Below, piece after piece: positions 24,073-35,717 of a DNA stretch of 64,000 nt. The first letter of the stretch is position 1; the number at the start of each line of letters is the position of its first letter. The notes beneath the pieces were generated by a model that saw nothing but the letters and a program-made list of their open reading frames with translations, did no database searches and was not told where the DNA came from. Origin of the DNA: Heliocidaris tuberculata (Eukaryota > Echinodermata > Echinoidea > Camarodonta > Echinometridae); the NCBI GenBank assembly GCA_025618425.1, contig CM046844.1, positions 16,626,920-16,690,919 of the forward strand, read 5' to 3'. The position numbers and the translations under genes are program-made.

Positions 24073-24838
24073 GCCTTTCATTCTACCATCTTCTTCGACT
24101 ATTATAACATATACCATCACAAACAATGTAAAAAACTGCCTAATTTTGCGTGTTATGTCTATTGAAAGTAGTGTGCAGTAGTTTGTGTAGAATCTCATTC
24201 CCTGTCGTGTATTATAAAGCTAAGGGGATAATCTTCCACATGTCCTGCAATATCAAATCGTCCAGTTCGTTATCCTGATTTCTCCAAATCGGCTCAGTCA
24301 ATTTTCTTCATATTTTCGTCAGTCATCAGTCGTAATAAGGTCAAGTTCGCACATCTTTTTCAAGGTCATCAGGTTATTGTGACGTCATCCAGGCGCCATT
24401 TTGTGAAAATCAACTTATGGTCATATGTTCATAACGAAATGTCATTTCTCTTTCATATTTGGCATGGTTAAGGTCACTGTCATTCCAGTCAAGGTCATTT
24501 CGTTAAACGCGCGCGTACGCGTACGTCCGCGCGTCCGTGCGCGCGCAAAATTTAGAAATGATCCAAATCGTCCCAAATTCATTTTGCAAACGTTTCATGC
24601 CATTTCAAGCACTTTTCGAAAAATCGCCCATAAAACTGAACCTGTAGGGGCGCTATGCCACTTAGGTTATCGTGGTTATTGTCATCATTATTGTCATTAT
24701 GATCATCATTATCAATATATCATTATCGTCATTGTCATCACTTATATGACCATATCTTATGATCATTGTCGTCAACATTATGATTATAATCTTGCAGAAA
24801 TATTATCACACCTGACAAAGCACTTTGCCACAGTGAAA

Positions 24839-24882
24839 GACAGACCACCTAATTCGTCTTCAGTGACGAATTAAATTTCTAG
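24839..24882 (+). repeat. Helentron 3' terminus (representative)
   Basis: GACAGACCACCT (24839-24850) is the exact inverse of the 5' terminal 12 bases. It is followed by stem AATTCGTC (24851-24858), loop TTCAGT, stem GACGAATT (24865-24872), AAATTT and CTAG. Nineteen such ends occur in the array. The copy ending at 59878 keeps the stems but has a different loop; the copy ending at 55061 has lost three stem bases. Confidence 0.8.
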
Positions 24883-26595
24883 TTAGGTGGTCTGTCGTAA
24901 TCGACAGATCACCTTTTATATTCGTCCGAATTTTCTTTCTATATTTATTTATTTATTTATTTTTATTTCCCCCATTCCTTGTCCATTCGAAATCTTCAAT
25001 AGTACTTTATCAATTTTCGTCAAATTTTCGTCAGTGATGTCATCCCATGAGGACATGTTCCCGTTTACATATCAAGGTCAACAGGTCATCGTGACGTCAT
25101 CCAGGCGCCATTTTGTCAAATCACATTATCAATCATATCTTCATAACCAATCATCAAAAATTGTCCATATTTACATGACATTAACTTCAGGTCATGGGTC
25201 ATCAGGTCATGTCGTCAAAAGTCATCCAGAGGTCATGACGCGCGCGTACGCGTGCGTCAAAATTTAAAACTGCTCAAAATCATCCAAGGATCAAACGAGA
25301 GTACGTTTCAGGTCATTTCAAGCATTTCAAAAATTTCCGTCCGTGCGCGTCCGTGCGCGCGTTATGCACGTGCGCAGCGCGTACAGAGTGTAAAAACGCC
25401 GTTTTTTCGCATGGTTTGTGTTCCTGACACTATTCTTGACAATTTCCAACCATTTACAGGCATTCTCGACATTCCCTAAGGCCACACGCGCGCGTCAAAC
25501 TTTAAAATCCGCGCGCGCGTCAATGGGCAAAATAGTGTAAAAAGTCGTAAAAACATGCCTCTACAAAAATAACTCTAGCCCTTTAAATAGTCCGTTGACC
25601 CCCTAATTTTTTTTCATATTTGGGTAGAGGAGGAATCATAGATATAATTTCATGGGTAATTTGAGCCTCATTTATATTGCAAAGTTATCAAAATGGCGTC
25701 TAAACTCAAAATTTCATTTTTTCAAAAATGACGTCATCAAATTTATGCAAATTTGACTATTACTCCTTTAATGTTGGTCATTTTTCGCCCAAATTTGGAT
25801 ATGATGTAGCTGAGACAATTCTCTACAAGATCAGTTACCATGATTTTTCATTTTGACAAAGGCATCATGGCGTATTTTTGCGATTAAAGGAGGTATGTCA
25901 ATTTTTCTCATTTTGCGTGTATTCTCTATGGGACATGACTTTTTCTCAAATCTTGATTCTACATTCCCGTCTTCTTTGAGCAGTATCTTTGTAATTTCTG
26001 CTCGATTTTCTTCCAAATTTTAATATGTTATAGCTGAGACTATAAGCTTTCACAAGTGTGCTCTCCAATTTTTGATCAGATGTCGGGATCATGCCCGTTT
26101 TTTAACTACAAAATGTCATTTGAGAATCCCGTTTTTCGTCTACGTGTTATCTCTATTGGAAAACTTTTGGTCCATTGGTAAAGCACTTGGCTCCCATCCC
26201 GCCGACCCAGGTTCGAATCCCGGTGGGTCCATTTTTTTTTGAAATTTTTTTTTCTTCTTTTTGCCTCATATTTTACCATTTGCTTCGACTACTGTAACAT
26301 ATAAAATCACAAACAATGTCATAAACTTTTTTATTTTGCGTGTTATGCCTAATTGAATGTAGTTTGTGTACAACCCTATGCAAAATCTGATTGCCTGTCG
26401 TGTATTAAACCTATGGGTTTAATATCCCATGTATAATGCAATATGAAATTGCCCGATTTTCTTTGACGCAAGTCTCCATCCATTTTCAACATAATCAGGA
26501 ATATTATCTTGCACAAATATTATCACATCTTAGCAATTTTACCAACGGGTAGACAGACCACCTAATTCGTCTTCAGTGACGAATTAAAGTTCTAG
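24883..26595 (+). mobile_element. Unit 11, short D-type (1.71 kb); starts higher-order copy 1
   Basis: 5' hairpin at 24885, B-type leader and core. After the tRNA-like block (26168-26231) there is no long T-run but T8, GAAA and T-rich sequence. The 3' module is a distinct short one (D-type: CAAGTCTCCATCC, AGGAATATTATCTTGCAC). The second AGGTCA block, CG-rich tract and ATC stretch are absent. Ends CTAG 26592-26595 with AAAGTT instead of AAATTT before it. Counterpart: unit 15. Confidence 0.8.
26168..26231 (+). pseudogene. tRNA-Gly-like block, D-type copy
   Basis: Perfect B box GGTTCGAATCC. The anticodon-arm region (GGCTCCCATCCCGCC) differs from B-type copies. Only T8 follows. Confidence 0.6.
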
Positions 26596-27884
26596 TTAGG
26601 TGGTCTGTCGTAATCGACAGATCACCTTTTATATTCGTCCGAATTTTCTTTCTATATTTATTTATTTATTTATTTATTTTTATTTCCCCCATTCCTTGTC
26701 CATTCGAAATCTTCAATAGTACTTTATCAATTTTCGTCAAATTTTCGTCAGTGATGTCATCCCATGAGGACATGTTCCCGTTTACATATCAAGGTCAACA
26801 GGTCATCGTGACGTCATCCAGGCGCCATTTTGTCAAATCACATTATCAATCATATCTTCATAACCAATCATCAAAAATTGTCCATATTTACATGACATTA
26901 ACTTCAGGTCATGGGTCATCAGGTCATGTCGTCAAAAGTCATCCAGAGGTCATGACGCGCGCGTACGCGTGCGTCAAAATTTAAAACTGCTCAAAATCAT
27001 CCAAGGATCAAACGAGAGTACGTTTCAGGTCATTTCAAGCATTTCAAAAATTTCCGTCCGTGCGCGTCCGTGCGCGCGTTATGCACGTGCGCAGCGCGTA
27101 CAGAGTGTAAAAACGCCGTTTTTTCGCATGGTTTGTGTTCCTGACAATATTCTTGACAATATCCAACCATTTACAGGCATTCTCGACATTCCATAAGGCC
27201 ACACGCGCGCGTCAAACTTTAAAATCTGCGCGCGCGTCAATGGGCAAAATAGTGTAAAAAGTCGTAAAAACATGCCTCTACAAAAATAACTCTAGCTCTT
27301 TAAATAGTCCGTTGACCCCCTAATTTTTTTTCATATTTGGGTAGAGGAGGAATTATAGATATAATTTCATGGGTAATTTGAGCCTCAATTATATTGCAAA
27401 GTCATCAAAATGGCGTCTAAACTCAAAATTTCATTTTTTCAAAAATGACGTCATCAAATTTATGCAAATTTGACTATAACTCTTTTAATATTGGTCATTT
27501 TTCGCCCAAATTTGGATATGATGTAGCTGAGACAATTCTCTACAAGATCAGTCACCACGATTTTTCATTTTGACAAAGGCATCATGGCGTATTTTTGCGA
27601 TTAAAGGAGGTATGTCAATTTTTCTCATTTTGCGTGTATTCTCTATGGGACATGACTTTTTCTCAAATCTTGATTCTACATTCCCGTCTTCTTTGAGCAG
27701 TATCTCTGTTATTTCTGCTCGATTTTCTCCCAAATTTGAGTATGTTATAGCTGAGACTATAAGCTTTTACAAGTGTGCCCTCCAATTTTTGATCAGATGT
27801 CGGGATCATGCCTATTTTTTAACTACAAAATATGATTTCAGAAACCCGTTTTTCGTATACGTGTTATGTCTATTGCAAAACTTT

Positions 27885-27948
27885 TGGTCTATTGGTAAAG
27901 TACTTGCCTCCCATGCCGCCGACCCAGGTTCGAATCCCGGTGGGTCCA
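27885..27948 (+). pseudogene. tRNA-Gly-like block
   Basis: Reads TGGTCTATTGG (one change in the A-box region) with perfect B box GGTTCGAATCC; an 18-20 base T-run follows. Confidence 0.6.
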
Positions 27949-29350
27949 TTTTTTTTTTTTTTTTTTTTGCCTTTCATTTTAATATCTTTTTCGACTATTA
28001 TAACATATACCATCACAGACAATGTCATAAACTGCCTAATTTTGCGTGTTATGTCTATTGGAAAGTAGTGTGCAGTAGTTTGTGTACAATCTGATTCCCA
28101 ATCGTGTATTAAAGCTAAGGGGATAATCTCCCACATGTCCTGCAATATCAAATCGTCCAGATCGTTATCACGATTTCTCAAAATCGGCTCAGTCAATTTT
28201 CTTCATATTTTCGTCAGTCATCAGTCCTAATAAGGTCAAGTTCCCACATCTTTTTCAAGGTCATCAGGTTATAGTGACGTCATCCAGGCGCCATTTTGTC
28301 AAATCACATTATCAATCATATCTTCATAACCAATTATCAAAAATCGTCCATATTTACATGACATTAACTTCAGGTCATGGGTCATCAGGTCATGTCGTCA
28401 AAAGTTATCCAGAGGTCATGACGCGCGCGTACGCGTGCGTCAAAATTTAAAACTGCTCAAAATCATCCAAGGATCTAACGAGAGTGCGTTTCAGGTAATT
28501 TCAAGCATTTCAAAAATTTCCGTCCGTGCGCGTCCGTGCGCGCGTTATGCGCGTGCGCAGCGCGTACAGAGTGTAAAAACGCCGTTTTTTCGCATGGTTT
28601 GTGTTCCTGACACTATTCTTGACAATTTCCAACCATTTACAGGCATTCTCGACATTCCATAAGGCCACACGCGCGCGTCAAACTTTAAAATCCGCGCGCG
28701 CGTCAATGGGAAAAATAGTGTAAAAAGTCGTAAAAACATGCCTCTACAAAAATAACTCTAGCCCTTTAAATAGTCCGTTGACCCCTAATTTTTTTTCATA
28801 TTTGGGTAGAGGAGGAATCATAGATATAATTTCATGGGTAATTTGAGCCTCATTTATATTGCAAAGTCATCAAAATGGCGTCTAAACTCAAAATTTCATT
28901 TTTTCAAAAATGACGTCATCAAATTTATGCAAATTTGACTATAACTCCTTTAATATTGGTCATTTTTCGCCCAAATTTGGATATGATGTAGCTGAGACAA
29001 TTCTCTACCAGATCAGTTGCCACGATTTTTCATTTTGACAAAGGCATCATGGCGTATTTTTTGCGATTAAAGGAGGTATGTCAATTTTTCTCATTTTGCG
29101 TGTATTCTCTATGGGACATGACTTTTTCTCAAATCTTGATTCTACATTCCCGTCTTCTTTGAGCAGTATCTCTGTTATTTCTGCTCGATTTTCTTCCAAA
29201 TTTTAGTATGTTATAGCTGAGACTATAAGCTTTTACCAATGTGCCCTCCAATTTTTGATCAGATGTCGGGATCATGCCCCTTTTTTAAGTACAAATTGTA
29301 ATTTGAGAATCCCATTTTTAGTGTACGTGTTATGTCTATTGCAAAACTTT

Positions 29351-29414
29351 TGGTCTATTGGTAAAGTACTTGCCTCCCATCCCGCCGACCCAAGTTCGAA
29401 TCCCGGTGGGTCCA
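29351..29414 (+). pseudogene. tRNA-Gly-like block, D-type copy
   Basis: TGGTCTATTGG with AGTTCGAATCC at the B-box position (first G changed to A). Short interrupted T-run downstream. Confidence 0.55.
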
Positions 29415-29777
29415 TTTTTTTGGAAATTTTTTTTTTCTTGTTTTTGCCTTATATTTTATCATTTGCTTCGACTACTGTAACATATAAAATCACAAACAAT
29501 GTAATAAACTTTTTTATTTTGCGTGTTATGTCTAATTGAATGTAGTTTGTGTACAACCCTATGCAAAATCTGATTGCCTGTCGTGTATTAAACCTATGGG
29601 TTTAAATCCCATGTATAATGCAATATGAAATTGTCCGATTTTCTTTGACGCAAGTCTCCATCCATTGTCAACATTATCAGGAATATTATCTTGCACAAAT
29701 ATTATCACATCTTAGCAATTTTACCAACGGATAGACAGACCACCTAATTCGTCTTCAGTGACGAATTAAAGTTCTAG

Positions 29778-31894
29778 TTCTTTATTTATTTTTATTTCCC
29801 CCATTTCTTGTCCATTCGCAATTTTATAAAAGACCAGTATCAATTTTCGTCAAATTTCGTCAGTGATGTCATCCCATGAGGACATGTTCCCGTTTACATA
29901 TCAAGGTCAACAGGTCATCGTGACGTCATCCAGGCGCCATTTTGTCAAATCACATTATCAATCATATCTTCATAACCAATCATCAAAAATCGTCCATATT
30001 TACATGACATTAACTTCAGGTCATGGGTCATCAGATCCTGTCGTCAAAAGTCATCCAGAGGTCATGACGCGCGCGTACGCGTGCGTCAAAATTTAGAACT
30101 GCTCAAAATCATCCAAGGATCAAACGAGAGTACGTTTCAGGTCATTTCAAGCATTTCAAAAATTTCCGTCCGTGCGCGTCCGTGCGCGCGTTATGCACGT
30201 GCGCAGCGCGTACAGAGTGTAAAAACGCCGTTTTTTCGCATGGTTTGTGTTCCTGACACTATTCTTGATAATTTCCAACCATTTACAGGCATTCTCGACA
30301 TTTCATAAGGCCACTCGCGCGCGTCAAACTTTAAAATCCGCGCGCGCGTCAATTGGCAAAAAGTGTAAAAAGTCGTAAAAACATGCCTTTACAAAATTAA
30401 CTCTAGCTCTTTAAATAGTCCGTTGACCCCCTAATTTTTTTTCATATTTGGGTAGAGGAGGAATCGTAGATATAATTTCATGGGTCATTTGACCCTCAAT
30501 TATATTGCAAAGTCATCAAAATGGCGTCTAAACTCAAAATTTCATTTTTTCAAAAATGACGTCATCAAATTTATGCAAATTTGACTATAACTCCTTTAAT
30601 ATTTTTCATTTTTCGCCCAAATTTGGATATGATGTAGCTGAGACAATTCTCTACAAGATCAGTCACCACAATTTTTCATTTTGACAAAGGCATCATGGCG
30701 TATTTTTGCGATTAAAGGAGGTATGTCAATTTTTCTCATTTTGCGTGTATTCTCTATGGGACATGACTTTTTCTCAAATCTTGATTCTACATTCCCGTCT
30801 TCTTTGAGCAGTATCTCTGTTATTTCTGCTCGATTTTCTCCCAAATTTGAGTATGTTATAGCTGAGACTATAAGCTTTTACAAGTGTGCCCTCCAAATTT
30901 TGATCAGATGTCGGGATCATGCCCATTTTTTAACTACAAAATGTCATTTGAGAATCCCGTTTTTCGTCTACGTGTTATCTCTATTGGAAATATTTTGGTC
31001 CATTGGTAAAGCACTTGCCTCCCATTCCGGCGACCCAGGTTCGACTCCCGGTGGGTCCATTTTTTTTTTTTTTTTTTTTTTTTTTTGCCTTTCATTCTAC
31101 CATCTTCTTCGACTATTATAACATATACCATCACAAACAATGTAAAAAACTGCCTAATTTTGCGTGTTATGTCTATTGAAAGTAGTGTGCAGTAGTTTGT
31201 GTAGAATCTCATTCCCTGTCGTGTATTAAAGCTAAGGGGATAATCTTCCACATGTCCTGCAATATCAAATCGTCCAGTTCGTTATCCCGATTTCTCCAAA
31301 TCGGCTCAGTCAATTTTCTTCATATTTTCGTCAGTCATCAGTCGTAATAAGGTCAAGTTCCCACATCTTTTTCAAGGTCATCAGGTTATTGTGACGTCAT
31401 CCAGGCGCCATTTTGTGAAAATCAACTTATGGTCATATGTTCATAACGAAATGTCATTTCTCTTTCATATTTGGCATGGTTAAGGTCACTGTCATTCCAG
31501 TCAAGGTCATTTCGTTAAACGCGCGCGTACGCGTACGTCCGCGCGTCCGTGCAGGCGCAAAATTTAGAAATGATCCAAATCGTCCCAAATTCATTTTGCA
31601 AACGTTTCATGCCATTTCAAGCACTTTTCGAAAAATCGCCCATAAAACTGAACCTGTAGGGGCGCTATGCCACTTAGGTTATCGTGGTTATTGTCATCAT
31701 TATTGTCATTATGATCATCATTATCAATATATCATTATCGTCATTGTCATCACTTATATGACCATATCTTATGATCATTGTCGTCAACATTATGATTATA
31801 ATCTTGCAGAAATATTATCACACCTGACAAAGCACTTTGCCACAGTGAAAGACAGACCACCTAATTCGTCTTCAGTGACGAATTAAATTTCTAG
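29778..31894 (+). mobile_element. Unit 13, type B (2.12 kb)
   Basis: No 5' hairpin; begins TTCTTTATTTATTTTTATTTCC. tRNA-like block 30996-31059, CTAG 31891-31894. Diagnostic TCAGATCCTG near 30030, shared only with unit 17. One base lost in TTCGTCAAATTTCGTC near 29850. Confidence 0.8.
30996..31059 (+). pseudogene. tRNA-Gly(CCC)-like block
   Basis: B-type copy with perfect B box and long T-run. Confidence 0.6.
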
Positions 31895-33166
31895 TTATTT
31901 TTATTTCCCCCATTTCTTGTCCATTCGCAATTTTATAAAAGACCAGTATCAATTTTCGTCAAATTTTCGTCAGTGATGTCATCCCATGAGGACATGTTCC
32001 CGTTTACATATCAAGGTCAACAGGTCATCGTGACGTCATCCAGGCGCCATTTTGTCAAATCACATTATCAATCATATCTTCATAACCAATCATCAAAAAT
32101 CGTCCATATTTACATGACATTAACTTCAGGTCATGGGTCATCAGATTCTGTCGTCAAAAGTCATCCAGAGGTCATGACGCGCGCGTACGCGTGCGTCAAA
32201 ATTTAGAACTGCTCAAAATTATCCAAGGATCAAACGAGAGTACGTTTCAGGTCATTTCAAGCATTTCAAAAATTTCCGTCCGTGCGCGTCCGTGCGCGCG
32301 TTATGCGCGTGCGCAGCGCGTACAGAGTGTAAAAACGCCGTTTTTTCGCATGGTTTGTGTTCCTGACACTATTCTTGACAATTTCCAACCATTTACAGGC
32401 ATTCTCGACATTCCATAAGGCCACACGCGCGCGTCAAACTTTAAAATCCGCGCGCGCGTCAATGGGCAAAATAGTGTAAAAAGTCGTAAAAACATGCCTC
32501 TACAAAAATAACTCTAGCCCTTTAAATAGTCCGTTGACCCCCTAATTTTTTTTCATATTTGGGTAGAGGAGGAATCATAGATATAATTTCATGGGTAATT
32601 TGAGCCTCAATTATATTGCAAAGTTATCAAAATGGCGTCTAAACTCAAAATTTCATTTTTTCAAAAATGACGTCATCAAATTTATGCAAATTTGACTATA
32701 ACTCCTTTAATATTGGTCATTTTTCGCCCAAATTTGGATATGATGTAGCTGAGACAATTCTCTACAAGATCAGTTCCACGATTTTTCATTTTGACAAATG
32801 CATCATGGCGTATTTTTGCGATTAAAGGAGGTATGTCAATTTTTCTCATTTTGCGTGTATTCTCTATGGGACATGACTTTTTCTCAAATCTTGATTCTAC
32901 ATTCCCGTCTTCTTTGAGCAGTATCTCTGTTATTTCTGCTCGATTTTCTCCCAAATTGGAGTATGTTATAGCTGAGACTATAAGCTTTTACAAGTGTGCC
33001 CTCCAATTTTTGATCAGATGTCGGGATCATGCCCTTTTTTTAACTACAAAATGTCATTTGAGAATCCCGTTTTTCGTCTACGTGTTATGTCTATTGGAAA
33101 TATTTTGGTCCATTGGTAAAGCACTTGCCTCCCATTCCGGCGACCCAGGTTCGACTCCCGGTGGGT

Positions 33167-33202
<36 letters not shown>

Positions 33203-34008
33203 CTTTCATTCTACCATCTTCTTCGACTATTATAACATATACCATCACAAACAATGTAAAAAACTGCCTAATTTTGCGTGTTATGTCTATTGAAAGTAGT
33301 GTGCAGTAGTTTGTGTAGAATCTCATTCCCTGTCGTGTATTAAAGCTAAGGGGATAATCTTCCACATGTCCTGCAATATCAAATCGTCCAGTTCGTTATC
33401 CCGATTTCTCCAAATCGGCTGAGTCAATTTTCTTCATATTTTCGTCAGTCATCAGTCGTAATAAGGTCAAGTTCCCACATCTTTTTCAAGGTCATCAGGT
33501 TATTGTGACGTCATCCAGGCGCCATTTTGTGAAAATCAACTTATGGTCATATGTTCATAACGAAATGTCATTTCTCTTTCATATTTGGCATGGTTAAGGT
33601 CACTGTCATTCCAGTCAAGGTCATTTCGTTAAACGCGCGCGTACGCGTACGTCCGCGCGTCCGTGCGCGCGCAAAATTTAGAAATGATCCAAATCGTCCC
33701 AAATTCATTTTGCAAACGTTTCATGCCATTTCAAGCACTTTTCGAAAAATCGCCCATAAAACTGAACCTGTAGGGGCGCTATGCCACTTAGGTTATCGTG
33801 GTTATTGTCATCATTATTGTCATTATGATCATCATTATCAATATATCATTATCGTCATTGTCATCACTTATATGACCATATCTTATGATCATTGTCGTCA
33901 ACATTATGATTATAATCTTGCAGAAATATTATCACACCTGACAAAGCACTTTGCCACAGTGAAAGACAGACCACCTAATTCGTCTTCAGTGACGAATTAA
34001 ATTTCTAG
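31895..34008 (+). mobile_element. Unit 14, type B (2114 bp); ends higher-order copy 1
   Basis: Hairpin-less start, tRNA-like block 33106-33169, CTAG 34005-34008. Has GACAAATGCATCATGG near 32795 (T for G), shared with units 18 and 19. Counterpart of unit 18, which differs by retaining the 5' hairpin. Confidence 0.8.
33106..33169 (+). pseudogene. tRNA-Gly(CCC)-like block
   Basis: B-type copy with perfect B box; about 31 Ts follow, among the longest runs. Confidence 0.6.
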
Positions 34009-35717
34009 TTAGGTGGTCTGTCGTAATCGACAGATCACCTTTTATATTCGTCCGAATTTTCTTTCTATATTTATTTATTTATTTTTATTTCCCCCATTCC
34101 TTGTCCATTCGAAATCTTCAATAGTACTTTATCAATTTTCGTCAAATTTTCGTCAGTGATGTCATCCCATGAGGACATGTTCCCGTTTACATATCAAGGT
34201 CAACAGGTCATCGTGACGTCATCCAGGCGCCATTTTGTCAAATCACATTATCAATCATATCTTCATAACCAATCATCAAAAATTGTCCATATTTACATGA
34301 CATTAACTTCAGGTCATGGGTCATCAGGTCATGTCGTCAAAAGTCATCCAGAGGTCATGACGCGCGCGTACGCGTGCGTCAAAATTTAAAACTGCTCAAA
34401 ATCATCCAAGGATCAAACGAGAGTACGTTTCAGGTCATTTCAAGCATTTCAAAAATTTCCGTCCGTGCGCGTCCGTGCGCGCGTTATGCACGTGCGCAGC
34501 GCGTACAGAGTGTAAAAACGCCGTTTTTTCGCATGGTTTGTGTTCCTGACACTATTCTTGACAATTTCCAACCATTTACAGGCATTCTCGACATTCCCTA
34601 AGGCCACACGCGCGCGTCAAACTTTAAAATCCGCGCGCGCGTCAATGGGCAAAATAGTGTAAAAAGTCGTAAAAACATGCCTCTACAAAAATAACTCTAG
34701 CCCTTTAAATAGTCCGTTGACCCCCTAATTTTTTTTCATATTTGGGTAGAGGAGGAATCATAGATATAATTTCATGGGTAATTTGAGCCTCATTTATATT
34801 GCAAAGTTATCAAAATGGCGTCTAAACTCAAAATTTCATTTTTTCAAAAATGACGTCATCAAATTTATGCAAATTTGACTATTACTCCTTTAATGTTGGT
34901 CATTTTTCGCCCAAATTTGGATATGATGTAGCTGAGACAATTCTCTACAAGATCAGTCACCATGATTTTTCATTTTGACAAAGGCATCATGGCGTATTTT
35001 TGCGATTAAAGGAGGTATGTCAATTTTTCTCATTTTGCGTGTATTCTCTATGGGACATGACTTTTTCTCAAATCTTGATTCTACATTCCCGTCTTCTTTG
35101 AGCAGTATCTTTGTAATTTCTGCTCGATTTTCTTCCAAATTTGAATATGTTATAGCTGAGACTATAAGCTTTCACAGGTGTGCTCTCCAATTTTTGATCA
35201 GATGTCGGGATCATGCCCGTTCTTTAACTACAAAATGTCATTTGAGAATCCCGTTTTTCGTCTACGTGTTATCTCTATTGGAAAACTTTTGGTCCATTGG
35301 TAAAGCACTTGCCTCCCATCCCGCCGACCCAGGTTCGAATCCCGGTGGGTCCATTTTTTTTTGAAATTTTTTTTTCTTCTTTTTGCCTCATATTTTACCA
35401 TTTGCTTCGACTACTGTAACATATAAAATCACAAACAATGTCATAAACTTTTTTATTTTGCGTGTTATGCCTAATTGAATGTAGTTTGTGTACAACCCTA
35501 TGCAAAATCTGATTGCCTGTCGTGTATTAAACCTATGGGTTTAATATCCCATGTATAATGCAATATGAAATTGCCCGATTTTCTTTGACGCAAGTCTCCA
35601 TCCATTTTCAACATAATCAGGAATATTATCTTGCACAAATATTATCACATCTTAGCAATTTTACCAACGGGTAGACAGACCACCTAATTCGTCTTCAGTG
35701 ACGAATTAAAGTTCTAG
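34009..35717 (+). mobile_element. Unit 15, short D-type (1.71 kb); starts higher-order copy 2
   Basis: 5' hairpin 34011, tRNA-like block 35290-35353, D-type 3' module, CTAG 35714-35717. Shares with unit 11 the private bases ACTATTACTCCTTTAATGTTGG and GGGTTTAATATCCC, which shows the higher-order duplication. Confidence 0.8.
35290..35353 (+). pseudogene. tRNA-Gly-like block, D-type copy
   Basis: Perfect B box GGTTCGAATCC; reads TTGCCTCCCATCCCG, lacking the G change seen at 26168. T8 follows. Confidence 0.6.

Larger units (their letters stand above)
22769..24882 (+). mobile_element. Unit 10, type B (2114 bp), reference unit
   Basis: Best template for the family. Nine AGGTCA hexamers, all on the plus strand, start at 22888, 22896, 23002, 23043, 23123, 24338, 24363, 24471 and 24492. 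TGACGTCA lies at 22905, 23542 and 24380. Private change: TCAGCTTCTG near 23016. The unit has no 5' hairpin of its own, and its CTAG (24879-24882) is followed by TT and the hairpin of unit 11. Confidence 0.85.
26596..29777 (+). mobile_element. Unit 12, chimeric 1.5-unit repeat (3.18 kb)
   Basis: 5' hairpin at 26598, complete core, tRNA-like block 27885-27948, then the second AGGTCA block. At 28274-28299, in the 26 bases common to the first and second AGGTCA blocks, the sequence jumps back into a first-block context and repeats the core. A second tRNA-like block (29351-29414) and a D-type 3' module follow, ending in CTAG 29774-29777. Unequal crossing-over between the two internal blocks explains it. 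Counterpart: unit 16. Confidence 0.8.

Noticed and set aside
23666..24181. Recurrent 146-174 aa open frame across the end of the core and the tRNA-like block (also at 12525, 17325, 19439, 21552, 27570, 30681, 32791, 36692, 39798, 41982, 44159, 46473, 55959)
   Set aside because: It recurs because the DNA is tandemly copied. It runs through the tRNA-like block and the T-run (poly-Phe), is broken in type A units, and its length follows T-run length. No domain is recognisable.
23953..24198. Minus-strand frames containing poly-Lys followed by DPPGVEPGS
   Set aside because: This is the antisense translation of the T-run and tRNA-like B-box region, a common annotation artefact.
24425..24874. Recurrent 149 aa open frame across the CG-rich tract and ATC stretch (Arg/Val-rich then His/Tyr-rich)
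   Set aside because: Composition mirrors the underlying low-complexity DNA. It is present only where young B-type units are copied and absent from A, C and D modules.
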